52,175 nucleotides of DNA from Dissophora ornata (taxonomy: Eukaryota > Mortierellomycota > Mortierellomycetes > Mortierellales > Mortierellaceae), in assembly GCA_025201705.1 (NCBI GenBank), contig MU616705.1, positions 1-52,175 of the forward strand, in the 5' to 3' direction. Below, piece by piece: positions 20,845-31,233 of this stretch (its first letter is position 1; every line of letters begins with the position of its first letter). The position numbers and the translations under genes were made by a program. The notes below the pieces were generated by a model. That model worked only from the letters and a program-made list of their open reading frames with translations, did no database searches and was not told where the DNA came from.

Positions 20845-22823
20845 AGTACGTTGTAGACAGAACATTTATTTTGCATTGTGGAAACAGATCCTCTTGACTT
20901 GTAATCTTCATTGGGTCCTTAAATCTTGGTAGTTCTGTGGAAGGTCGCTTCTTGTCTGTGGTTCTATTTGACCCCAACTCAATTTTGTTTTAATGGGTCT
21001 GTTTAATCCAATTCATGCACTTGGGGAATGATTACACAGCGCTTTTTTATTTTTTTATTTTTATTGTACTATTTAACAAGAGGCTGGCTGCGCATTGGTG
21101 GGGTGGCAGTTATTGCAGCCGTCTTTTTGTACCTTGTCTCACAGACTCAGGAGAGAATTGTCCCACAGACATAGTTTTAAAAAAAACCAACTGGAGGGTG
21201 CAAGCCATGTGGTTCAAATTTTTCTACATCCGCACTCCATAAGCAAATCGCTTAGACTTCTCTGATGCCAACTTGTCCTCTGCTCCCATGACCCATTTTG
21301 AGTGTAAATCAATATGATAGTCCGACGTACAGGACACCATCCAGAAACCAGGGGTGAACTCTGGTTTCTCCCCCACGAAAGACTCGTACTCCTTGATCAA
21401 GGTATCCTTGACATCGTCTGGAAGATACTTGTCCATGTTGTCTATTCTTTTGCTCTCGGCGGCATATCTTTTGATTTCGCATGGTCCGATCGCCTCCAAC
21501 GAAGTTTCTATTTCAATAGTATCTTCGAGACAGAGGAAGGCCCCGTGATATTCGGTAAATTCGGAATCATAATCGTCGGCGTCGCTCTTGATGGTCATGA
21601 TTCTAAAGCCTTCCTTTTCGAATTCGGACTTCAAGGCCTCCTTCGGAATAGGGATGGCGACAATGGTAGTTGAAACGAATCTGTACCAGTCGGCGCCCAT
21701 GATCGAAAATGTGATTGTTCGGAACTGTACCAGAGACACGCCGTAGCCGAGGTATGAGAGTTTTTTGATATCAAAGAAGCAGACAACAAAGGTAAAGGGA
21801 TGCGTTAGTGCATGGTGATGGAGCCCAAGCTTCGTGACACAACTGTCATTGGGCGCAAGGGTGTCAAAGCAGAATCATGCTTTGCGAGCGCGGCGATTCC
21901 ACACTAACCAGGAATGAGAAGAAGGATGCGATGGAAAAAGAGAAGCTTGTGGCGAGGAAAGCGGAAGGGAAAGAAAGGTGTAGAACAGACGAGGACATGA
22001 ACCCTGCACTTTGTACTGCTGCTCCAATTTCCCACAGACAGTGGCGAAAGCTTCAAATCCCCTCTTTTGCCACCACACATAATGACATCACGGCTTGCCA
22101 AACGAGCGGACTAAATTCATCACTCGCTACAGTGCATCATTGTTGCCACCGTTTCCTTTTTCGCAGGTCACGTATGCGCCATTTTGCAAAGGAAAGAGTC
22201 TCTTTCATTTCATGTGAGTCACTCTTGGAGATTGAGAAATACATCCATGTAGTGAACACATTGTGCGCGTGGCAATATTCTCAAGACAAAGTATCCCTTT
22301 CGTCCTTTTCTCATCCAGTGCGCTCTCGATATATTCTTTGAGTCTTATCCTCTCTTCAGTGTGTTGCGCACTTTGTTTGGATGGCGGTGTACTTTTTTTA
22401 AGCATGGCTTTCAACCATCCCCTTGTGCGCTGCAGCTGTCGTCGCTACGCACAAAGTTCCAAATGCACCAGGTAATAGTTAGTATCCTCCCCAAAGATGA
22501 GCCTAAGATGAACGAGTCATTATTGAGATAGTGTGCGCATCATCGGATTTACATACGCGCACTAGACCTTTCCTGGGAGGCATGGCGCTGAAGACATTGG
22601 ATGGATATCCTTAAGCGAAGAAAGTTCCGTTTGCAACGCAAGCATTTCTATTGAGATGAGTGTGGAATTACGATTGAGAAGCGAGAGTGATTTTGGGCCA
22701 GTTCAAAGTAATATCCTCTCTTTCACAATACTTGTGTGGTAAAGATATGCACATTATTGACCAGTTGCCACAACCACCCAATACGAGCTCCCACAAAGCA
22801 AACGAGTGCAGGACAGCTAGCAC
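20845..22823 (-). repeat. Inverted repeat arm B
   Basis: This 1.98-kb block is the reverse-oriented counterpart of arm A (10696-12657). It carries the 158-aa paralogue at 21224-21700. The portion around the promoter and first 39 codons is nearly identical to arm A, while the segment behind the gene (20845-21223) differs by many substitutions and indels. The arm ends within a few bases of copy C, which reads in the other direction. Confidence 0.85.
21224..21700 (-). CDS. Unknown small protein, arm B paralogue (158 aa)
   Basis: The ATG at 21700 has the same ATCATGG context as its arm A sister; the frame continues upstream only from a GTG. It shares MGADWYRFVSTTIVAIPIPK, EYHGAFLCLED, KYLPDDVKDTLIKEYESFVG and DLHSKW with the arm A protein. 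Replacements include charge reversals such as Lys to Glu, Arg to Glu and Glu to Lys, and one Phe codon is missing near residue 42. The TATA core is altered to TATCAAA, so expression may be weaker or start elsewhere. No domain, signal peptide or membrane helix is visible. It might be a functional divergent copy or one on its way to silence; the intact frame favours the former. Confidence 0.7.
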   Translation of the reverse strand: MGADWYRFVSTTIVAIPIPKEALKSEFEKEGFRIMTIKSDADDYDSEFTEYHGAFLCLEDTIEIETSLEAIGPCEIKRYAAESKRIDNMDKYLPDDVKDTLIKEYESFVGEKPEFTPGFWMVSCTSDYHIDLHSKWVMGAEDKLASEKSKRFAYGVRM

Positions 22824-22826
22824 TAT

Positions 22827-23475
22827 CATTCCACACTCATCTCAATAGAAATGCTCGTGTTGCAAACGAAACTTTCTTCGTTAAAGGATACCCATCCAAT
22901 GTCTTCAGCGCTATGCCTCTCAAAGGAGGTTCAATGCGCGTATGTAAATTCGCATACCATCTTAATAACGACTCTTATACCTTTGGCTTAGTTTCAAGTT
23001 TTAGCCGCTCGGATAACGGGGGAGTGATATAAAAGAAGGCTTCAGACACATCACTTTGGGAAGGAGGCTAATTAGTATCTGGTGCATTTGGGACTTTGTG
23101 CGTAGCGCGGATGACTACAATGCACAAAGGGTGGATCGAAAGTCATGCACAAAGGAACACTGCCATCCAAACAAAGTGCGCAACACTGAAGAGAGGACAT
23201 GCCTCATAGGATATATCGACAGCCCACTGGAAGGACGAGCAAAAGACGAAGGGCTACTTTGTCTTGAGAGTATTGCTGCGCGCACAGTGCGTTCACCTCA
23301 CGAATGGCAGAGGCTTCTGCAGGAATCTCTCTCAATCCTCTACTAGCTCCAAGAGTGACTCACAGAAATGAAAGGGACTCATGTCATTTTGTTATTACGT
23401 CGTGTGGTGGCAATGAGGGGATTCGACGCGTTGGCCACTGTCCGTGGGAAATTGGAACTGCATTATAAAATGTTA
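22827..23475 (+). repeat. Truncated third repeat copy C
   Basis: This copy matches arm A from about 10852 to about 11510 in the same orientation, with lower identity than B to A. It starts at CCACACTCATCTCAATAGAAATGC and ends around GGGAAATTGGAACTGCATTATAAAATG, before the promoter and small gene would begin. It therefore lacks the coding part. With arm B it forms a head-to-head inverted pair with a spacer of about 165 nt between the matching sections. Confidence 0.75.
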
Positions 23476-23858
23476 TCTTGCGCATTCATACGAAGTTTGT
23501 TTATTTCGTGTAATGTCCTCTGGTTCACAATAGACGTGAAGATTCACAGGAAAACGGGACCCGTATGTTTGAAACAGCAAGGATGTTTGAGAGGACAAGA
23601 AAGATTGAAAGAATGAGAAAGAATGAGAAAGGACGAGGAGACCAAGGGAAAAAAAGCTTGGATCGTCAACGCTTGAAAATATCCTTTCGAGAACGCGCAA
23701 GTCCTGTCAAGAGAGCACAAGCCGATCGATTTCAAAAGAGACTTCCAGTAGTAACCGCAAGATATTGGTCAAGACGTTTCTTTGTTTCTAGCCGTCGGAT
23801 TTATTACAATAAACGAGCTAAAAGTTCTCTATTCACAAAAACAAAAAAAAAGCGTTCT
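23476..23858. other. Intergenic region left of ARP8
   Basis: No gene recognised. It includes a purine-rich stretch with repeated AGAAAGAATGAGAAAG-like words (about 23600-23660) and the probable 3' UTR of ARP8. Confidence 0.5.
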
Positions 23859-26800
23859 TTAATCCTTGCTCCAGACAAAAAGCGACTTGTCACGAAGAGC
23901 TTTGCGTCCCATGAGATCCCACTCTAGGGGTTTGATCCACAACTCTTTGGCCATTTCGAGCTTGCCCATCACGGACGCTCCCTTCCACACTAACAGGCGT
24001 GGATCCATATCACGCGGTGATGGAAGCACCTCGACCTTTTCGACTGTTGTGAGTGTCGCGGGCAGCGCTTGGAACAGTCTAGTGAAAATCAACGTCAAGT
24101 AAATAAGCTTGAAAAACTTCTCGATCGTACACAAAATAAAAAAATGGAGCAAATCACATACCGATCCTCAAGAACGCGGTCAAAGCCCTTGACCAAACCA
24201 CCTCCGCCAACTAGAATGATACTACCGTAAAGCTTCTTGGACCGCTCCTCACTACCACAATTTGAAATCGACTGCGCGACCACAACGTCCAACGCCACTA
24301 AACTTGAAAAGTTATCCTTGCCGATCGTGCCTGCGATCTCCCAGGGTTTGTCTGTCGTCGTTACAGAGGGCTCCATATCAAACGGCGTAACTACTGGAGC
24401 TGCTGGCACTGGAGCAGGAGTTACCATCGATGCAAATGGGCCGGGTGTGGCTGCAGGTGTCGCGTTTGGTGTTCCGACAGCTGACGCTGCATTGCCGCCG
24501 TTGCCGATGTTATTTTCCTCGCCAGCTACAGTCGAAGATGGCGTTCCAGCTCTAGCTGCAGCGACTGCCGCTGCCGCGGCCGTATTTTTCTTGGCAGACT
24601 GGTTCATTAATGAAATCTACGAGTTGGTGTAAGTGGCGATCCAAAAACGTATGAGAATCATATAGAGAGCGACACATTACACGTCCATTATGATCGCGAT
24701 GACGTTGACTTACTGGAGGAGCATCCTCATTAATATCCTCGTGGTTGACAATCTTTTCAAAGCTTGGATTGGTTTCACGCTGCTCAATCCACCTCCGAAT
24801 CACTCCCGGGAAGAACAGGCACTGTATAACCAGGCGCGTGGATTTGTTAGTCTCACTTCCTTCCCCGCACTGAAAAATTGTTACGAAGGCACACAAAAAC
24901 TCTTACCATTGGAGAAATGGCGACCTCGTCGTACACTTTCAGCTGATACTTTTCTGTCTGTTTCTCAGGTTTCCGAACAAAAAAGCTGTAGACCTGCACT
25001 GTCAGATCAGCTTCGTTCATCGTACACCACTTTTCCTTCAGCTCCTCCATCAATCTCCAGTCGTATGTCTGTGTCAGGTCCAAATCACGATATGGGAATC
25101 CTGTCCGATTAATCAAGGATGTGAAGCATCGAGTGATATCGTCTCCGCCATATTTCAACATCGCTCTGGAATTAGGGAGACAGATACCATCCTCCACGCA
25201 CGAAACTTTGGTCACCTCGGCTCCAATATCTACCACACACGCGGTCGACACTCCTGCACCGTAGCATGCACACACGGATTCCTGTTGTATCATTACACCT
25301 TTGAACTGCATCGACTTGAGCAACATATTGACGAGCTCGATGACATACAGCTTGTTGTACAAGTCCGGAATAACCAAAATAGCATAGTGTTTCTATTCCC
25401 AGTTTCAAAAAAGGCACTCAGCGTCAATCAAAACGTCTCCGTTAAGCTATAGCCGGCTCCATATGCACTGAGCATGGGATATCACACTTACCATGAACTT
25501 TTTGGGCTCAATTCCAAGGTCTTCCTGAATGACCTTTGTCCATATTGCCTCTAAATCTGCAATCGCTACCCTTGGTGTTGGGTAGTCCTGCTCATTCAAC
25601 TTGCCACCAACGATCGGCCAGGACAGCTTGAAAGTGTGGTTTTTACTCGGTGGTAGATTCAACGCCTAAAGATATCCACCAAGACAGGGGAAGGCAGTAA
25701 GCACTCCTAGTTCCTGGGGCTGAGAGCAGTACAGAATTGTTCCTCAGAGTCTGAACTAGACACCCCTACCTTTTGTCCAATGATAAATTCGCCTTCTGCG
25801 ACTGGATCTGTCCACTCAACCTTGTAAGGGTCGTTATGGTCCAGAATCCTCTCAGGTTCTGTGGATGTGTTAAAAGACCTCTGCTGTGACTTTGCGTTCG
25901 CGACAGGTCGTCGCTTTGCTGCCCTCATTCTGAGCTTGAGATCAGCCTCAATCTCCTCCAGGTATTTATCATTCACAAACTATGTCGCCAGGAAAATCAA
26001 CCCGATCAATCAGAACTTGAACCTTGACAGAGCCATTCATCTTTTTACACAAGTAGTTCGCGACTTACATCTGGAGTATCAGATTCGTGTCCTTCCTCAT
26101 CGCCGTCTACATCCATGTCGACTTCATCCGCCACATTTGCACCCTCTTCTTGATCATCTGTTTTTGCAGCATCTGTCGTAGAGGACCCTGTGGATGCGTC
26201 TGTTTCTGGCGCGCCTTCTGCACTAATTCCAGTCGGCACAGCAATTGTAGCAGACTGTTGTCCGTTAGCGATCTTGCTAGTTGTAGGTTTTACTCGCATC
26301 CGCCGAGCTATGCAGTGTGGGGTTGCGATCGGGTAGGCGTCTGAAGCCCTTCCGATCCTGAGTATCCGAGATCCAGGATGAATAACAATAATCTTTTTGC
26401 CAGCCTCCAACGACTATAGGCAGGACCATGGCGGAAGAGATATGTTAAAAAGGAGCGCTCCGTGACCACCGAAGGTAAACACGCAAAACGGCGATAGCGC
26501 AAATGCTACAACTTACCGATTTTGCTTCGCCATTTTCGTCCGTCTCATTAATAACACTTGTCTCGGAATCACTATCGCTACTGCGTTCGTTTTCGTCTTC
26601 GTCGTCATTCTTACGGTCGTCAGCCTCTTCTTCATCATCCTCGTCCTTATCATTATCGTCTTCATCATAGTCGGCAAAGATTCCCTTCCGTATAGCCGAA
26701 AATTCATCACTCTTCTTTTTCTTCAGATTGGATTTCGTGCTCTCCGTCTCTTCCTCCTTTTCCTTGCTCTCTCCATCAGCAGCCTCTTCTCCCTCCTGCG

Positions 26801-27803
26801 TTGCATCGACTCCGGCTTTACGCTTGCGACGTCTGTGCTTGGTAGCCATTTCCTTAAGAACGAAATTCTTTTCAGTCTTCAAGAAATTACTGGTGACATT
26901 TCGGGTGGGCACTGCAGTCATTGCTGCGAAGGTTGTGAATTTGAATTGAGGGGCGTATGACCGCGCAGGTGCTGGGGGTGGCAGACGTGGTGCCGCTTCC
27001 ATTGTTGATGATGCCGATCTTGCTTCTGCAGCCTCCGGTGAGGGGCGTTCATTTGCAGAAGAATCTGCAGCTGTGGCGGGCTGACCGTCCTTCTCAGTAT
27101 TAATGTTGTTAGATGGATTTGAGTCGGAAGGTGCGTTTTGGGAATCAGTGGGGGATGGCTGCTCAGTCTTCCTGACGGCTGCAGTTGTATCAGAGGATGG
27201 CGCTCCCGTCGATGTTGATTGGTTGATCTCCTCGCCTTCCTCCTTCTGCGTCGGTTCCTTCGATGCTGAGTCACTTGCGTCTGACCTGTGGGCCTGAGCT
27301 GGATCATGTCCAATGCCATTAGTCTGTTGGCTATCCTTTACTTCACTCTTGACCTCCTCCGCTGGTATCGTGGTATCCACATCCATCATCATCAAGCCAT
27401 CCTCCTTGACTCCCTGACTCTGTTCGCTGGTGTTTGAGGTCGAGACGTCAGCACTTTGTTCCGAGGCTATGGAGTTATGACTCTGCTCCTTACTGACATT
27501 ATAGGCGCTACTGATCGCGTCCATGGAATTCTTCTGCTGAACAGATGCTGTGCTTGTTGAGATTGATCCAGATGCGTCCTGTGGGCCGACAGATGGTTCT
27601 GATGAGGCAGTATTGTGATTTTCTGCTGTACCAGTGGCGTGTCCTGCCTCCTCCATATGGACGTCTTCCATGGCTGGCAAATAACGATGAGGGGTAAGTG
27701 ATGAGGTGCGAATGATCCCCTCTCCATTGCTTCCATCACCCCTGCTCTTTATGACTGTCCTTTGTGTCCAGGCGGTGGCTTTGGCTTTCGATCCAGGGAG
27801 CAT
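23859..27803 (-). CDS. ARP8: Actin-related protein 8, INO80 complex subunit
   Basis: Arp8 is a nuclear actin-related subunit of the INO80 chromatin remodeller that helps bind nucleosomes, with Arp4 and actin. Eight exons are proposed: 27803-26517, 26413-26069, 25979-25770, 25665-25492, 25392-24907, 24821-24714, 24616-24162 and 24078-23859, all GT-AG and in phase, giving 1094 aa. Residues 1-430 are a long Ser/Glu/Asp-rich disordered tail with a KHRRRKRK basic cluster. The actin fold follows with IIVIHPGSRILRIGRASD, HYAILVIPDLYNK, ESVCACYGAGVS, VVDIGAEVTKVSCVEDG and GGDDITRCF. The GGGGLVKGFDRVLEDR block comes next, and the end is RDMDPRLLVWKGASVMG with WDLMGRKALRDKSLFVW. Acidic and Ala/Pro-rich insertions are seen, as in other Arp8 proteins. 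A later in-frame ATG at 27671 (MEDVHMEE) has a better context and could be the true start, giving 1050 aa. Confidence 0.93.
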
Positions 27804-27998
27804 TCAGTTTGATTGCATTTGCAGACAGAACCGACAGAACCTTTAAAAATTGGCAGATTTTTAATAAAACGGATGAATGAAAACTGTACAAGTGCGAGTT
27901 ATAAAAAACTGAGGCAGAAACAATGGTCTAAGCTCTAGTCGTGTTCAGTGTGATGTTGGGATATGAAGGTCGTTTGCTGTCGACTATGGATAGTTCTT

Positions 27999-30451
27999 TT
28001 ACAGCTTGACGGAGGCCTCAAGGGCAGCCAACACATCAGCGACCAAGTCCTCAGTATCCTCAATACCGACCGACAAGCGGATCAGGTTCTCAGTGATTCC
28101 CAAAGCGGCTCTGTCCTCGGCCGAGACCGATCCGTGCGTCATGGTTGCGGGCAGCTCGCAGAGCGACTCGACACCTCCCAAACTCTCGGCCAAGGTGAAG
28201 AACTTGACATGGCGCAAGAAAGCGTTGGCGGTTGCGAGGTCACCCTTGATCCTGAAAGAGATCATGCCTCCGAATCCCTTCTGCTGACGCTTGGCCAAGT
28301 CGTGCTGAGGGTGCGAGGGCAAGCCTGGGTAGATCACGTTCTCGACGCGAGGGGAAGCCTCCAGGACCTCGGCGATAGCCTGAGCGGAGGCAGCATGCTG
28401 GCGCATACGCAAATGGAGGGTCTTAAGACCACGGTTGGCGAGGAAGCAGTCAAAGGCCGAGGGAACGGCACCGATCGAGTTCTGCAAGAAGGCGAGCTTG
28501 GTGTAGATCTCATCGTTCGATGTGACAGCAACACCCATAACGACGTCAGAGTGTCCATTGATGTACTTGGTAACAGAGTGGACGACAATATCGGCACCCA
28601 AAGAGAGGGGGTTCTGGAAGAAGGGGCTCATGAAGGTGTTGTCGACAACCAACTTCACATCGCTCTTGTGGGCAATATCAGCAACAGCCTTGATGTCGAC
28701 CAAGCGCAGGGTAGGGTTGGTGGGGGTCTCGATCCAGATAAGCTTGGTGTTGGGGCGGATGACAGAGGCAACATTGGCGGCATCCTTGAGGTCGACGAAC
28801 GTAACCTCAACACCCAGGACCGAAGCGACCTTGGTGAAGTAGCGGTAGGTGCCTCCGTAGACGTCGTTAACAGAGACAATGTGCGATCCAGCGGGAAGAG
28901 ACGAGACAATGGTGGCAGTCGTAGCGGAGCCGGAGGAGAAGGCCAATCCGTACTTGGCACCCTCCAAGGAAGCTACGGCAGTCTCAAAGGCACAGCGAGA
29001 GGGGTTTCCGCTGCGAGAGTAATCGAAGCCCTGTGGACAGAAGTTGACAAAATTGCAGGATGTTAGATCACCCCTTATTGAATTTTGTTCCTGCTCTTCG
29101 CTTCGGCGTCAGCAGCAAAAGAGTACGAATAAAAGACGCCGCTCTAGAAGCCTAGAAGCCCGTGTATCCTTCTGGAAGTAAGGCATGGGAAAGAGAACCC
29201 AGTGCGAATAGTTCGCCACTTGGCCTCTATTTCCCGATGCCCCATGGGCTCTCCTGTTTGCTACACGCGTGTTTGGGTGATTTCTCTTGTTTGTTTGTCA
29301 GTTGGAAGCAAAGCTCTTCTTTCCCACGGACTCGCTTTCAATCATTCCAAACCCCATAAAAATGAACAGAATAGCCCTCTTCCCGAATGGGTTCCCAATG
29401 GCGGATTAAGATGTTTGCCATTGACGTCTCCTTCGATCTCCACTGATGTCCTTCTTACTAGTCAACTCAGGCACTGTGTCCAACATGTGTTCCCACGATT
29501 GGTCAATTCAAAACTGTAAACAAGTCGACTTGCTTTCTGAAGCGAGACATCCTGCAGGAGCTACTGACTGGCTATGTGCCTTCATTTTTGTCGGGGGTCC
29601 CATTGGTAGGCAGCAGTGTGTCCAAATAGATGACGACGATGATGAGACGGTTCCCTGCACACTTTGTTGCCAGTTACTCACTCCGTCCCAGCTGGTTTGA
29701 AATTCGAACCCCCGACGCAAGAGCACACAATTCCCAAAGTAAAATATATGAATGAATTGCAAAAATTGCAAAAAGGCTTTGAGACCCTAGTCCTCATAAT
29801 CCATTTTTAGCGCACTTCCGCAACCAGAGGTCCCCAAACGGGAAGACAAAACGGATGGCTAATGACAACAATTTGTCGCGGAATGGGGTGATTGCTGCGC
29901 TCCTGCTTCTGCCCCTATCCCCCAGTCTCTTGACTTTTGTCCTCTCCTTATTCCTGTATTTCAAACAAATTGGTGCGCTGCATGTTGCACCAAATACACT
30001 GAAAAGGATACTCAAAATAAAACGCCGATTTGTAAATAATAAAAAAAAAAAAATGGAAATCGAGAACCGCCACTCCCAGAAAAGTGTTCCGCAACTCTGG
30101 CAAGAGCAAGGATTCATTGAAAAACAACGAGACGATGATACTGAGACTTACGTTGTGTTCGCCAGCGCTGTGCTGCTTGAAGGTGGTCGAGAGCGACAGT
30201 GGGGGGATAACGGCACCTGATTGATGTAGAGACCAAGTAATAGCGAGATCAGAGAATGTTAGTTGTCCACTTCAATGATCCAATGATCCATACTACTTTC
30301 TTTGAACAAGGAAGGTAGGTCTCTCTTTCACAACAGCAATATATGTACCGGTGACAGGGTCAGGGTGCTGTCCAGCATGGATAGCACGGGTTCCGAACTT
30401 GGCCTGGAGGATGTGCTCGGTGTGATCGTCGTTGAAGTACTTGGCAGACAT
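27999..30451 (-). CDS. CYS3: Cystathionine gamma-lyase
   Basis: This PLP enzyme splits cystathionine to cysteine, 2-oxobutyrate and ammonia in reverse transsulfuration in the cytosol. Exons are 30451-30349, 30216-30152 and 29030-27999, all in phase, giving 399 aa, the usual family length. The N-terminus contains FGTRAIHAGQHPDP, then GFDYSRSGNPSR, the PLP-phosphate region SSGSAT, VVDNTF, and the Schiff-base lysine in SVTKYINGHSD (about Lys211). LGGVESLCELPATMTH near the end fits gamma-lyase better than gamma-synthase, though the two are hard to separate by eye. Intron 2 is 1121 nt, about ten times longer than the other introns here. A large antisense open frame over the last exon is a composition effect. 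Confidence 0.93.
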
Positions 30452-31233
30452 GGTGGGTAAAATGTGGTGGTTGTTGGCGGCTGGTATTAAGAGAGAGAAG
30501 GGAAGACTGGTAGGTTGTATGAGAGGAATAGGGAAGAAAGAAACAAAAAAAAAAGTGGCAAGACTTCAAGCATTTAAAGGTGCACACAAAAAAAAAAGAG
30601 CTGAATAATACGATCTGACCACGCGTGGCAAGAAGTAAATTTTTTTTGGCTTCCTGAAGATTCTCACGACCCAAATGCGGACATTTCTCATAGTTTGTCC
30701 CTGTGTGTTGGCAACGTACAGTGACCGTACGGTTCACTGCTTACCAAGCTGGGGGCTCTATCCATCGGCTGCATCTCTTCTCAGGAAGCAACCTGGACAG
30801 GTCGCGGCAGGCGCATTGCACGCATTGATACGCATAGTTACCCGACTCTATGCCGAATGCCAGAAATAAGGTGTCATTTTCATGGGAAATTGCTCTGGGC
30901 TAACTATAACCTAATGGGACCATGCACCGATGCAGGCTGTTGATCATGAAGCCAGCGTATTGGGGTCTGTCTCCCCCCTTGTATCCGTCCAACACAAATC
31001 TTAGACACGGCAACATTGACCGCAGCAGTTAATTGACCAACTCGAACAATCATGTGTACACAGTTGTACGAATTACATTCCGTGGTTGCTGGAAAGTTGT
31101 AGACGATGATGCCATGCGATTTGTAATACACATGCTCGGTGTTGTTGTTTTCAACTTGCGCAATTTATTCTTCTTCCCATTGACTGGAAGGGAATTAAAA
31201 AACACTTCAGTCGGTAAGATCTACGATCCTATC
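30452..31233. other. CYS3 promoter region and flank
   Basis: This region is upstream of CYS3 on the minus strand. Apart from A tracts near 30545 and 30590 I see no gene and no clear regulatory element that I could name. Confidence 0.45.

Noticed and set aside
23565..23927. A 120-codon plus-strand frame rich in Arg and Lys
   Set aside because: It arises from a purine-rich repeat and runs into the antisense of the last ARP8 exon.
27963..29066. A 367-codon plus-strand frame
   Set aside because: It is antisense to CYS3 and follows its codon pattern; it has no ATG-based structure or family signature.
29685..29730. A tRNA-like box (ATTCGAACCCCCGAC) within the long CYS3 intron
   Set aside because: The matching T-arm stem does not pair, and no A box or acceptor stem is found at the right distance on either strand.
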